Positions 43,401-48,825 of a stretch of 64,000 bases of DNA are shown one piece after another (the stretch's first letter is position 1; each line of letters begins with the position of its first letter). The stretch covers positions 39,701,611 through 39,765,610 of the forward strand of contig NC_092576.1 in the NCBI RefSeq assembly GCF_037975245.1. The letters are read 5' to 3'. The DNA comes from Apostichopus japonicus (Eukaryota; Echinodermata; Holothuroidea; Aspidochirotida; Stichopodidae). The notes beneath the pieces were generated by a model that made no database searches, was not told where the DNA came from, and saw nothing but the letters and a program-made list of their open reading frames with translations. A program made the translations under genes and the position numbers.

Positions 43401-45258
43401 TACCCCCTCGTTCTCACCTATCTCTAATATTCTTCCATCTTGGTGTGCGACCCTAATGGCTGCTATTAACATTCATTAACATCCTCTGCATTCTTTCTTC
43501 TCCCTCGTCCTCCTCCTCATCCTTTGTATTTCCCACTGCTGCTACCGCTGCCACCGCTCATACAGGCCCTGGAAGCCAGCGGTACCTCTGCCGAACTGCA
43601 GGCCATCATGGAGAGGAGGAAGGGCCGCAGTGTGACGGACGACGGCGCCCTCGGTGCTCCTCCGGACTTTGATCCTGGCCTGCCCGTAGGAGGTACTTAA
43701 TGAATCTACTCGCCAACATTTTGTGTTGAACTTTTTCGTTTTCGTCCATACGGCTTGCGTAACAGAGCAAGACACAAACATGGCTTATGTGTGTATTAAC
43801 ATGTGTTTGGGTATTGTCTAACATAATGGTATATGTTTGTGAAGGTTCCAATTCGAGTTCTAATTTCTTTTGGTTTTTTTCGTTTTTTGGGGGGGAGGGG
43901 GTTTAATATGGAGGGTACTATATATAGTGTACTGTCATAAAGAGTATCTTTATTTGTGAGATATTTCAAAAGTGATATAATTCTGGATCTTGTTTTGAAG
44001 GAAATTGCCTTCATCAAAGTGTGTTATTAGTATGCATATATATATGTAGATATATTATTTTGAGTCCAACCGGCATGAATTAAAATTCAGATTCCAGGTT
44101 AAAAATTTGCCTATATTTGCACATATTTTCAAGAGAACCATTTCAAGGGAGTTGATGATAAAGTACAAAATAATGGGCAAAACTGGTGTATTTGTTATCA
44201 TCATGAACTGTTACATTTCATCAATTCTCATACTCACCTTCTCGTGTTACGGTTAACCACGTTTGTTCGTCATACGTCTCCAGCCTTCCGGCTACCTGCG
44301 ACAAACAAAAAACAGACATGTTTTATTTACCACCTGTTGGCGTTTCATCCATCAATCATATTTAACGATCTTCGTGTTTTCAAAATTTTTCAGAGATAGG
44401 CCAAAATATCAGTCAGCAGCACTTAATAACTAGAAGTTTTGCCCGTATTATGTCCACGGTTGCTCAATCATGCAGGGTTATGGGACCTTGTTGAGATATA
44501 ATTCTAAGTCGATATGATTTCTGGTGATGGTAATCTGTAGGTTTAAGACCAAAAATATCACCTGGGAAACTTTTCTTTTTAGAGGGGGGGGGAGGGGGGG
44601 TAAAAAGTACTGCCAGGTCTGTTCAACCTAGGAAAGTCTGCAAATAATTTTAGTAATAGTTTAAGGGACATACAGAAAATAACTTGGGTGATTGAGGGTG
44701 GGTGTGACCAAGGGGGTGGGGTTGGATGCAGGGGGCTTGAGAAAAGAAGATGGAATAGGATAGGCAAGATTTCTTTTTGCAGAGTACAAAAAAAAATTAA
44801 AATTAATTAGTTAACAACCACTCTCCTGCATGCACAGTAAATGATGTCAAGTAAGAAAATAATATCTCACAGAAATATGCTAGATTAGAATACCTGGAAG
44901 AAATGGTCACATGGCAGCCAAATTGAAATAACTTGTTTTGTCCCTGATGTCATCAAGAGGTTTTGTGATTCACAAGGGATTAATTTCTTTCTAGGCGTTC
45001 TCAAAGATTAAAGATGAATAACGGTGCTTTGGACTGATCCACAAAACCTACTGATATAAATATATCTTTTCGAAAGAAAATAGATTTGTAAACCGAGTTC
45101 GAATTGGTTCATCATGATGCTTTATCACTTTTGCTCAATTCCAACATATTGCTTTTCATATCATGTTCCTACCTGTCTCTTAACTCCTCCCAGAAGACTG
45201 CTCCATCCACATTGCCATCCCATCCATCGAGTACACAGAAGACAACGACGACCAGTGA
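1316..45258 (+). CDS. EPS8: EPS8 orthologue, spliced gene (overview; 5' end outside window)
   Basis: Seventeen exons, each with AG acceptor and GT donor and matching phases, join into an open frame of 2,496 nt (831 residues plus stop). The order matches vertebrate EPS8: PTB domain (about residues 1-124 of this partial product), helical middle region (about 209-400), SH3 domain (about 477-530, with ATYDF and the WW pair), a run of 15 prolines (about 593-607) and the C-terminal effector region (about 671-790). Known role of the family: cytoplasmic adaptor that binds ABI1 through SH3, supports SOS1 Rac-GEF activity, and caps or bundles actin through its C-terminus. Human EPS8 is 822 residues; here the first roughly 60 are missing to the left. 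EPS8L paralogues are an alternative name, but invertebrates usually have one member. Introns are long (up to about 10 kb) and full of repeats; one holds an NLR pseudogene array on the other strand. Confidence 0.95.
1456..1900 (+). repeat. Minisatellite duplicating EPS8 exon a tail and donor
   Basis: A unit of about 100-156 bp carries cctagttgataactacacacag followed by gttag, then a tract with ttcatactg and gtgagtgcattgaagcaggg. Donor copies lie at 1478 (the real one), 1634, 1778 and 1877. The last unit is interrupted by a hAT MITE at 1927. Confidence 0.9.
1927..2282. mobile_element. hAT-type MITE, 356 bp, with 8-bp target duplication
   Basis: Left end CAGTGGCGGAGC and right end GCTCCGCCACTT are inverted. 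GATAGATG flanks it on both sides (1919-1926 and 2283-2290). An 8-bp duplication and CAGTGGCGGA-type ends are typical of hAT elements. It has no coding capacity. Confidence 0.88.
2440..2589 (+). CDS. EPS8: EPS8 exon b (PTB domain core)
   Basis: Acceptor ttctcttcag and donor gtaaat bound 150 nt, phase 0 in and out. It encodes [14 protein letters not shown], then [20 protein letters not shown], matching the PTB stretch around ENFPLNTI...VLALVCKE...DLHLFQC in human EPS8. The pyrimidine-rich tract at about 2607-2680 right after the exon belongs to the intron, although the frame stays open into it. Confidence 0.92.
2750..3114. mobile_element. hAT-type MITE, 365 bp, with 8-bp target duplication
   Basis: Ends CAGGGGTGGGCAAC and GTTGCCCACCCCTTG are inverted, and GTTTAGAT is duplicated at 2742-2749 and 3115-3122. 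The CAGGGGTGGGCAA end is a classic hAT terminus. It sits in the intron between exons b and c. Confidence 0.92.
3275..3339 (+). CDS. EPS8: EPS8 exon c (end of PTB domain)
   Basis: Acceptor tttcgccag and donor gtaagt bound 65 nt (phase 0 in, phase 2 out). It encodes [20 protein letters not shown], matching the C-terminal PTB helix and the basic lysine run (ISEDIESAISDSKGGKQKRR in human). A 40-bp minisatellite starts about eight bases after the donor. Confidence 0.88.
3345..3640 (+). repeat. Minisatellite of about 40 bp, seven or eight copies
   Basis: The unit is close to gtacaaaatgaatattcaac followed by tataaataagttgtcag, starting right after the donor of EPS8 exon c. Copies diverge by a few bases. 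Confidence 0.85.
4738..4789. repeat. Perfect hairpin, 23-bp arms
   Basis: The arm 4738-4760 (attctacataaacatacatt plus ata) is exactly complementary to 4767-4789, with a 6-nt loop aataat. It lies at the edge of the AT-rich satellite. Confidence 0.9.
4795..5690. repeat. AT-rich palindromic satellite
   Basis: Repeats of cattataca, ataaacat and tagtgtacatatacattata. A higher-order unit of about 116-123 bp starts with catagtgtac at 5182, 5298 and 5421. Many stretches are self-complementary. Confidence 0.85.
7190..7404 (-). mobile_element. tRNA-derived SINE, family 2, copy 1 (degenerate)
   Basis: Matches the copy at 50,397-50,604 along its length. The minus-strand head is tRNA-Ser-like (long variable region) but its B box is decayed (GTATCGGGCCC region on the plus strand). 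Confidence 0.7.
7850..8080 (+). repeat. Two-copy tandem duplication, about 113 bp
   Basis: Both copies contain ggacagggagggtata, then gctttgaaataaataccag and ggaagtttac. Confidence 0.75.
10270..10990 (+). repeat. Degenerate tandem repeat of about 290 bp
   Basis: Shared segments recur, such as attctgttctctgatc, gtgctttcttacatat and gttgacatcttggggattaa, about three times with heavy divergence. Confidence 0.6.
11222..11345 (+). repeat. Dispersed repeat with GATCCTGCTAGGATC core
   Basis: gaagaagatcctgctaggat, then caggccaacttacttttaca and ctctctagtggatttaagca. The same element in reverse orientation occurs at 33,140-33,322 and as a core at 29,229-29,282. Confidence 0.75.
11440..11900 (+). repeat. 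Tandem duplication of about 190 bp, dispersed family
   Basis: Two copies contain actatgcaaa, gtcaagtt, gcaaagagtaaagatgt and gctgttattgtacca. A related single copy lies at 26,165-26,300. A LINE 3'-tail-like segment in reverse (aatgagacttgtatagtgcc) precedes it at 11,380. Confidence 0.65.
12045..12245 (+). repeat. Polypurine (GA-rich) tract
   Basis: About 200 nt of nearly pure purine on the plus strand with ggggaga-type units. Open frames here are simple-sequence artefacts. Confidence 0.9.
13325..13467 (+). CDS. EPS8: EPS8 exon d (proline-rich linker)
   Basis: Acceptor taattgcag and donor gtatgg bound 143 nt, phase 2 in and 1 out. It encodes a Ser/Pro linker with [14 protein letters not shown] and then [14 protein letters not shown], aligning with IPPPPRAPAPAPP and RVAAWSAWAADQG of human EPS8. 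The preceding intron is about 10 kb. Confidence 0.93.
13644..14364. mobile_element. hAT-type MITE, about 720 bp, with 8-bp target duplication
   Basis: GGGATGCACCGGAT at the left and ATCCGGTGCATCCC at the right are inverted; several internal ccggccggat blocks add structure. TGTGAGTG is repeated at 13636-13643 and 14365-14372. It split an ectopic copy of the exon a minisatellite. Confidence 0.85.
14365..14520 (+). repeat. Ectopic copy of the exon a tail repeat
   Basis: gtgagtgcatggaggcagggcataaaagtacagtatggaaa and further to ctagttgataactacacaca with a donor-like gttag at 14464. It matches the 1.46-1.9 kb minisatellite. The left part of the same copy is at 13,609-13,643, before the MITE. Confidence 0.85.
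14920..15023 (+). CDS. EPS8: EPS8 exon e (linker into helical region)
   Basis: Acceptor ctgattatag and donor gtgagt bound 104 nt, phase 1 in and 0 out. It ends with [12 protein letters not shown], aligning with MMAARIDRDVQ of human EPS8. The last about 40 nt plus the donor form part of a 176-bp tandem repeat that creates three extra copies of the exon tail and splice donor (15200, 15376, 15552). Confidence 0.9.
14983..15690 (+). repeat. 176-bp minisatellite duplicating EPS8 exon e tail and donor
   Basis: Donor-like gatgtg|gtgagtaagg occurs at 15024, 15200, 15376 and 15552, exactly 176 bp apart. Each unit carries ttgaggcactggcattgaga from the exon, then a purine-rich intron stretch. The last copy is diverged. 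Confidence 0.95.
16438..16653 (+). CDS. EPS8: EPS8 exon f (helical middle region)
   Basis: Acceptor tccctcag and donor gtaagt bound 216 nt (72 codons, phase 0). It contains [20 protein letters not shown] and [20 protein letters not shown], very close to DDIEFFITKLQKAAEAF and LRAKPPPPDEFLDCFQKFKH of human EPS8. This is the most diagnostic exon of the gene. Confidence 0.97.
17039..17463. mobile_element. Nonautonomous TIR element, about 425 bp
   Basis: Ends GCGTTGTGCGG and CCGCACAACGC are inverted. The inside is rich in cccggta / taccggg blocks that are themselves inverted. No clear target duplication. hAT-like by the end sequence; family not certain. Confidence 0.7.
17924..18147 (+). CDS. EPS8: EPS8 exon g (helical middle region)
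   Basis: Acceptor cactttcag and donor gtaagt bound 224 nt, phase 0 in and 2 out. It encodes [20 protein letters not shown], aligning with AKLKSHIQNPSAADLVHFLF of human EPS8. It continues with [20 protein letters not shown] and [12 protein letters not shown], matching SPLLNKDTIDFL and LWMSLGGTW. Confidence 0.97.
18280..18620 (+). repeat. Degenerate tandem repeat in EPS8 intron
   Basis: gaaatactttatcaaatttcttggag occurs twice and gttggttc/gaactttatc motifs recur, with a period of about 115 bp. Confidence 0.55.
18757..18955 (+). CDS. EPS8: EPS8 exon h
   Basis: Acceptor tattttgcag and donor gtaaac bound 199 nt, phase 2 in and 0 out. It encodes [20 protein letters not shown], matching AEWPKEQFIPPYVPRFRNGW of human EPS8. 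An Ala-rich helix follows ([19 protein letters not shown]), comparable to the AESVANVAEHQRKQEIKR segment. A GT at the internal GAACAG|GTAACC could act as a shorter donor, but the longer exon fits the family. Confidence 0.93.
18956..21017 (+). other. EPS8 intron stretch, no gene
   Basis: First part of the 8-kb intron before the NLR array. It is AT-rich sequence with one SINE (20,253-20,572). A tRNA-like B box (GGTTCGAATCC near 20,946) is probably a truncated SINE. I see no exon. Confidence 0.6.
20253..20572 (-). mobile_element. tRNA-derived SINE, family 1, copy 2
   Basis: Same body and tRNA-like head as the copy at 941-1258, with A box TGGTCCAGTGGTT and B box GGTTCGAGTCC on the minus strand. 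The copies differ at scattered positions, so this is an older dispersed family. Confidence 0.82.
21109..22390 (-). pseudogene. NLR (NACHT domain) fragment, copy A, diverged
   Basis: Minus-strand reading gives NACHT parts in order: Walker [10 protein letters not shown] (about 22,350), Walker [12 protein letters not shown], sensor [11 protein letters not shown], then the winged-helix part ([43 protein letters not shown]) and about 100 further residues up to a donor-like GCAAAACAG|GTGAAG at 21,108. It is broken by a nonsense codon after FAPHTD (21,971-21,973) and by a frame break near 21,690. NLR proteins are cytosolic innate immune sensors, expanded in echinoderms and amphioxus. No LRR or death-fold domain is visible here. 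Confidence 0.85.
22391..23369 (-). pseudogene. NLR (NACHT domain) fragment, copy B (979-bp unit)
   Basis: Contains Walker A (GKAGYGKST, about 23,333), Walker [10 protein letters not shown], sensor LTTRPFYLP, and the winged-helix segment up to [11 protein letters not shown]. Compared with copy A it has a 4-bp net insertion before Walker B (ggtgcatcaattgg for ggtgtgttgg) that shifts frame, plus a frame break between NKTIEK and CFGSKHDE. An in-frame TAA precedes the P-loop. Confidence 0.85.
23370..24348 (-). pseudogene. NLR (NACHT domain) fragment, copy C (979-bp unit)
   Basis: As far as I can compare by eye it is identical to copy B, including the 4-bp insertion, the second frame break and the TAA before the P-loop. 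The copies sit head to tail at an exact 979-bp spacing (winged-helix frames end at 22,396, 23,375 and 24,354). Confidence 0.85.
24349..25502 (-). pseudogene. NLR (NACHT domain) fragment, copy D with 5' linker
   Basis: The outermost unit. Its P-loop reads GEAGYGKAT, so the Ser/Thr after the Walker A lysine is lost, unlike GKAGYGKST in the other copies. Upstream it keeps the NLR linker: [29 protein letters not shown], then after a frameshift [20 protein letters not shown]. An acceptor-like CTACAG lies at 25,503-25,508. It carries the same 4-bp insertion as B and C and the TAA before the P-loop. Confidence 0.83.
25815..25928 (-). pseudogene. LINE reverse-transcriptase ORF, C-terminal fragment
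   Basis: The minus strand reads [20 protein letters not shown] and [12 protein letters not shown]. The GRPRxRWxDD...W block followed by a basic tail is typical of the C-terminal end of non-LTR retrotransposon ORF2. Only about 110 bp remain. Confidence 0.7.
25929..27008 (+). other. EPS8 intron stretch before exon i, no gene
   Basis: Contains a diverged copy of the 11.4-kb repeat family (26,165-26,300) and a cacac/gtgtg-rich imperfect inverted repeat (26,460-26,610). I see no coding signal. Confidence 0.6.
27009..27091 (+). CDS. EPS8: EPS8 exon i (short Ser-rich linker)
   Basis: A T-rich acceptor (ten Ts then tcattag) and a GTAAGG donor bound 83 nt, phase 0 in and 2 out. It encodes [20 protein letters not shown] and a few more residues. 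There is little family conservation in this linker. The phase match with both neighbours and strong splice sites support it. It lies 8 kb after the previous exon, across the NLR array. Confidence 0.8.
27515..27925. repeat. Foldback element, about 55-bp arms
   Basis: The left arm (27,515-27,573: agtgcctgtaatcat, acatgattacatatgattac, atgcactcacat) is the reverse complement of the right arm (27,870-27,922) with few mismatches. Catgattac motifs and a LINE-tail-like segment (atttatatagcgctattcca, 27,778) lie between the arms. Confidence 0.7.
28097..28250 (+). CDS. EPS8: EPS8 exon j (first half of SH3 domain)
   Basis: Acceptor ccctcacag and donor gtaagt bound 154 nt, phase 2 in and 0 out. A Pro-rich stretch leads into [20 protein letters not shown] and EILD, matching SKYDFVARNNSELSVLKDD of human EPS8. 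The SH3 RT loop is present; EPS8 SH3 domains are known to prefer PxxDY ligands such as ABI1. Confidence 0.95.
28640..29030 (+). pseudogene. LINE ORF2 3' end and tail (CR1-like)
   Basis: Frames broken by shifts read [20 protein letters not shown] and QFFAYSVPL, then [20 protein letters not shown]. The order (SxR...P...KTYGxxxFxxxxPxxWN...FK..LK.HLL) is that of CR1/L2-type ORF2 C-termini. The 3' tail ctctatataaatccactatc with ttattatta fits. Confidence 0.72.
29050..29575 (+). repeat. Minisatellite of about 57 bp, about ten copies
   Basis: Units combine acacactaatatgtatgcag, aattgatgcctatatatact and gttattataac. It ends just before the acceptor of EPS8 exon k. The unit near 29,229-29,282 is interrupted by the GATCCTAGCAGGATC dispersed repeat. 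Confidence 0.82.
29598..29837 (+). CDS. EPS8: EPS8 exon k (second half of SH3 domain and linker)
   Basis: Acceptor ttttccag and donor gtaagt bound 240 nt (80 codons, phase 0). [20 protein letters not shown] and VPSTILEAI complete the SH3 domain, matching DDRKQWWKVRNASGDSGFVPNNILDIV. The WW pair and the G-F-V-P motif are intact. An Asn/Ser/Pro-rich linker follows. Confidence 0.96.
30988..31129 (+). CDS. EPS8: EPS8 exon l (polyproline stretch)
   Basis: Acceptor ttcccacag and donor gtaagt bound 142 nt, phase 0 in and 1 out. It encodes about 15 consecutive prolines with short Pro/Ala flanks, then [20 protein letters not shown]. Vertebrate EPS8 has a comparable Pro-rich segment between the SH3 domain and effector region, a likely profilin/SH3-binding site. 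The C-rich coding strand is a simple-sequence tract, so length polymorphism is likely. Confidence 0.92.
31310..31860 (+). repeat. Segment duplicated about 410 bp apart
   Basis: ttgttatccctttaag, tgactttattctttgcaatt and cttgccaga with a following G run occur at about 31,327-31,445 and 31,735-31,855. Confidence 0.7.
32325..32715 (+). repeat. Degenerate duplicated segment
   Basis: gtccgat, agcagaatttatgtatat and ggtgata...agtgttgg, ending in aattctgcaag, occur twice about 250 bp apart. Confidence 0.6.
33140..33322 (-). repeat. Dispersed repeat with inverted GATCCTAGCAGGATC cores
   Basis: The minus strand matches 11,222-11,345. At 33,200-33,322 two cores face each other (agatcctagcaggatcttct and tgaagaagatcctgctaggg), so the segment folds back on itself. 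Confidence 0.7.
33323..34402 (+). other. EPS8 intron stretch, no gene
   Basis: AT-rich intron sequence with T runs (33,440-33,475) and a short G run (34,060). I see no repeat family or exon until the candidate microexon at 34,403. Confidence 0.5.
34403..34423 (+). CDS. EPS8: Candidate 21-nt EPS8 microexon
   Basis: A strong pyrimidine tract (tgatctctttgttttttccag) ends at 34402 and gtaaaa follows 34423. The 21 nt keep phase 1 on both sides and would insert seven residues, TKLQIPR, between the polyproline exon and the next one. That resembles TKLSIPKK encoded in the preceding exon, which suggests coding origin. It may be an alternatively included cassette. No transcript is available to me. Confidence 0.5.
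35091..35432 (+). mobile_element. Nonautonomous TIR element, right end truncated
   Basis: It starts gaaggcattgaagact and matches, in reverse orientation, the complete element at 61,701-62,068 over most of its length (for example gcagacagtaatgaaacgtg and ggtcagattaccggca). The far inverted end is missing. The open frame inside is not conserved with the other copy, so I do not treat it as a gene. Confidence 0.8.
35640..36340 (+). repeat. Minisatellite of about 40 bp
   Basis: Degenerate units of atgtacatgtatgtaatac with acatatacac, more than 15 copies, rich in alternating purine/pyrimidine. Confidence 0.85.
36948..37064 (+). CDS. EPS8: EPS8 exon m (Gln-rich linker)
   Basis: Acceptor ctaatttcag and donor gtatga bound 117 nt, phase 1 in and 1 out. 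It encodes [20 protein letters not shown], then a Gln-rich tail and [12 protein letters not shown]. Conservation is low, but phases fit both sides. The exon's last bases and donor start a 112-bp tandem repeat of about seven copies running to 37,795. Confidence 0.78.
37059..37795 (+). repeat. 112-bp minisatellite duplicating EPS8 exon m tail and donor
   Basis: The exon end acagat|gtatgatat recurs at 37,171, 37,283, 37,394, 37,506, 37,620 and 37,733 with small changes. The rest of the unit is tatttgtaggtgggatggtg with a purine-rich tail. Confidence 0.9.
38238..38409 (+). CDS. EPS8: EPS8 exon n (start of C-terminal effector region)
   Basis: Acceptor ctcttgatag and donor gtgagt bound 172 nt, phase 1 in and 2 out. 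It encodes [20 protein letters not shown], then [20 protein letters not shown]. These match MEEVQDELIHRLTIGR and INITYDSTPEDVKTWLQSKGF of human EPS8: the amphipathic helix and SAM-like fold used for barbed-end capping and side binding of actin. Confidence 0.96.
39334..39466 (+). CDS. EPS8: EPS8 exon o (effector region)
   Basis: Acceptor ccctttctag and donor gttagc bound 133 nt, phase 2 in and 0 out. It encodes [20 protein letters not shown] and [16 protein letters not shown], matching TVNSLGVLTGAQLFSLNKDEL and GARVYSQITVQKA of human EPS8. Confidence 0.97.
39467..43565 (+). other. EPS8 intron between exons o and p, no gene
   Basis: About 4.1 kb, AT-rich, with T and A homopolymers and an AT-rich aataataataa run near 41,865. 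A 93-residue minus-strand frame at 42,965-43,246 has no recognisable family. No mobile element is evident. Confidence 0.55.
43566..43692 (+). CDS. EPS8: EPS8 exon p (end of effector region)
   Basis: Acceptor cgctcatacag precedes [20 protein letters not shown], matching ALEDSSGSSELQEIMRRRQEK of human EPS8. The 3' end is ambiguous. A donor at 43693 (GAG|GTACTT) leaves phase 1; a donor at 43686 (CCC|GTAGGA) leaves phase 0; reading through reaches TAA at 43698-43700. The coordinates use the first option. Confidence 0.9.
43701..45193 (+). other. Last EPS8 intron
   Basis: About 1.5 kb between exon p and the terminal exon. It carries G runs (43,889; 44,583) and a candidate minus-strand exon at 44,238-44,295, reported separately. 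Confidence 0.6.
44238..44295 (-). CDS. Orphan candidate exon on the minus strand
   Basis: On the minus strand a pyrimidine-rich tract ending TTTTTTGTTTGTCGCAG precedes 58 nt followed by GTGAGT. Only one frame is open: [20 protein letters not shown]. Splice sites are good on both sides and the residues look protein-like, but I cannot name a family or find partner exons. It lies inside the last EPS8 intron on the opposite strand. Confidence 0.3.
45194..45258 (+). CDS. EPS8: EPS8 terminal exon (C-terminal tail; frame ambiguous)
   Basis: A clear pyrimidine tract (ctgtctcttaactcctcccag) ends at 45193. Joined in phase 1 it encodes an acidic tail, [20 protein letters not shown], with TGA at 45256-45258. 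Joined in phase 0, using the alternative donor at 43686, it encodes a Ser/Thr-rich stretch then LPELQELLWNPDWGRYTHS with TAA at 45317-45319. Both look protein-like, and the two donors could give alternative tails. The vertebrate tail is also short and acidic, which mildly favours the first reading. Confidence 0.55.
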
Positions 45259-45449
45259 CCTCCCCGAACTTCAAGAATTGCTCTGGAATCCCGACTGGGG
45301 GCGCTACACGCATTCTTAAAAGAAACACGCTGCCACAATTTTCTGCCCATTTCTTGCATTTCAATTTTCTTTTGCTCTGTAACAAATTTTTCTTTTTGAC
45401 TGGTAAACTTGATTGGTGAAGATGAGAAAACCTATTTGTCGGACCAGGT

Positions 45450-45870
45450 TCCTCACGATTTAGCTCCGTTCTACTCCATCTTGTTCTGTTTGACGCTGTC
45501 CAGCCCTATTAGATTCAGCTCTATTCAATTCCATCTGGCCCTATTCAACTCTATCCAGCATTATGCGATGAAAGTCGATCGACGAAGACAAAACATATTT
45601 GATGGACGGGTAGATGAGATTGGGCTGTGGATTAAGTGATTTCCTGCTCTATTCAACTCTATATCAAAACTGGGGTAAACTCATTCATGCTCTATTCAAC
45701 TCTGTTCAGTCCCTGTTGAAAGTTGGTCGATTCAAAAGAAACATTTGGTGATAGACAAGCAGCTCAGATTCAGCTGTATTCAACTCTATCTTATTCATCC
45801 TCTATTCAATGGTATTCAACTCTATCTTGCTCTATCCAACTCTACCCAGCGCTGTTCAGTCACATGTTGT
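45450..45870 (+). repeat. Degenerate ctattcaactctat repeat
   Basis: Ctattcaactctat-like 14-mers recur more than ten times downstream of the EPS8 stop. They are probably in the 3' UTR or just beyond it. Confidence 0.7.
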
Positions 45871-46060
45871 AATTGCCAAACATATCCATTTAGCCCTTCA
45901 TCATCACATCTAGCTATATTTGTCTCATTCATCTCAAAACACAACCTTTGTTTTGCTTTACATCTGCTCATTTGAATTTTGGTCTAAGGTGCTCTATAAT
46001 TGGTGATTAATTCAATATTATATATTCTGGTGTATCCGGTGGAGAATTAATATTCATCCG

Positions 46061-46207
<147 letters not shown>

Positions 46208-48654
46208 GAGGAAACAATACCTCATATTAAATGTTGAATTTATTATTTGTGTAGCATTTTAATAAGAAAAAAAACCAAAGGGTTGCACATAGCAAAAATG
46301 TTAGCAGAATATTCAAAGCACAGATTATATCAATGCATAATTCTATCATTTTAAAGTTCACTGCGTGGAAGACTTGTCTTTTAAGCCTACACAGCTGAAT
46401 GAGGGTATAATCGTTCACCTCATGGAAAGCTCTTCTTTTAAACCTACTGAACTCAATGAGGTATTGTTTTTATCTCTAATAGTCTGCTTACACTGTCTGA
46501 AGTATCAGTGAATGGAATATTTTTGTTTTGGACAGATCTCTTGGTAAAAACAAAAATGGTTCACTAAAATAAAACTGTACTAACGAAATATTCTTTTATT
46601 AGGTTTAGAAACAACAAAAACTTCAGGTGTATATAAATAGCTACTCAAGATGGCGGTAACGTAATATTTTGACGACAGACATAATTTTTTTCTTTTTTTA
46701 AAATGAAAATCCTTCTTCGCTTGTTTTCGTTATATCTGGGTGCTACCTTTTATCACTTCCATTTTGTGTATTCAACTGCCTCATCTTGGTACCCCTGCAA
46801 ACGGCCAATTGTCTTTTTTGTTCAGAATCTATTGTTTGTAGCCTGCAAACTGTTATATCTATTGTTACGAGTGTGACAATAGACTATTGTTAAATTCGAA
46901 AGATTGTACAAAAGTCTCGTCAAAGCAGCAAGAATGTATTCTCCTCTTTAAAATCTTTTAAATTCCTGTCATGTGGGGTTTTGTTCTGTGATTGATGGCT
47001 CTTGAGAACATCTCACGGTCGTGATGTAGTACCATGGTCCTCTCCGGTAGCTCTATGAAGGTACTCATTTCCGTTCTTGTAATATATATATATATAAATA
47101 TATTTAAATGGAGTACTCACATATAATTTTGAAGTATTAAATATAAATTGTATTCAACATTTTATTGGCCTTGGTTATAATTCATCTTAAACTGATATCA
47201 TCTATGAATAGCTAACATTTTTACCTGGTTACTTCGGTCTTTTCATGAAGGAAATTAATTTCTTGAAATTAGATTTTGTTAAGTTTCAGATGATTTTCAA
47301 TCTTAACACAACAAGTCGGTGTATATGCACTACTGTACTTGTTTTATTTTTCTTTAAGGGGTACCATTTAGAGATTGGTACCTTCCTAATATTGTCCATT
47401 CATTGTATTCAGAATTGAACTGATTTGGAGTACAACCAATACTATGTGGATACCACCACCCACTTACAGTACAATCATTGTCATTCACAACTCAGTGGCT
47501 GCCAGGGTGTAACATAGTACAATGTATGGAGTACAGTCACAAATCATATGTGCTGGTACTCGCTTGCGTTACTTCTCATTGTACCCACAATCACCCAGTA
47601 TGTACAATGACGTTGTACAATTTGTTATAATATATTTGTTATTGTATTTATTTCAACAGTACTTTTAATTAATCCATGTACGATTAGACCTTACTCAGCA
47701 GGGTTCACACTCATTTGAGGTCAATCGTGTGATTTTAGGTGTGAACCGGCCTTAGTGATTACCTTGATCTTCATAGCCTTTTGTCTTGACATTCGTATTA
47801 ATTAATTAATTAATTAATTTAAATCTCTATCTTTGCACATGTATTCACCAGAAAGATTTAAATGATATATTTTCCGTATGTAGTTTTCAATTTTTTTTTC
47901 TTGGTTTCCCTCAAAAGTTATGGTTCAGGATATAAAAAAAATGAAACTTTATTTTTTTTTTGATGAAATAACAATAAAAAGGAAAGTTTTTAAATTTAGA
48001 TAATTCATAATTATTTTATATCCTCATACTCTTTTTGTTGTTGTTTACTTTCATGTATGCTATATAGAAGAATGTTATACCATTGTTAGATTCTACGCAA
48101 AGGTTGATAGTATGCAAACCTATTCTAAAGAGAGCTTTTATCTCGTTTGCAAGCGTCATAGTTGTTCATTTGCATATTCATGTAGTAGTGAAGGGGAAAT
48201 ATTTACATATTCGTCAGACTGAATATGCATGCAGATTAACTGCATCGGCTCCCATTTTCAAAAATGTTACTTTTAAATTTAGTAAAGACAACTAAAAGAT
48301 TTAAGAGTTTACATAAATTTTCTTGTATATGAATAGAAGACAACTGTTGTTTTTTTTTTTTTTTTTTAAAGATAGTTGTGTTGCCAGAAACCTAATTTGA
48401 CTAAACAACAAAAGTAGAACTGAAACCGCGTTTTTTATCGTCTATTTTTTTCGTTTCTTTTTTAAGCTTTAAGACATTCACGAAAATTCTTCATTTATAG
48501 TCGTGCGTTTGTTTCTGTTTGTATTTCTCTCTTGTTTTTATGTTTGTTTCAACGTCTCAGATATGAAGAATAAAATGGACTTCTCTCAAGTATTGAAACA
48601 AGTTTTAACTGCTAAAAGCTAACTTTGACATCGTTTGTAACAATGACAATAGAT

Positions 48655-48825
48655 TACAACAACATAAACTATCGTTTTGTCGCAGTGATTTTAAGAACAA
48701 TGCAGACCATTGTTTTGTCGCGTTGATGTTAAGAACAATGCACATCATTGTTTTGTCGCGTTGATGTTACGAACAATGTACACCATTGTTTTGTCGCATC
48801 GATGCCAAGAACAAAGAACATCGTG
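48655..48825 (+). repeat. Minisatellite of about 39 bp, four copies
   Basis: Units of ttgttttgtcgcgttgatgt followed by taagaacaatgcacatca. Confidence 0.88.
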
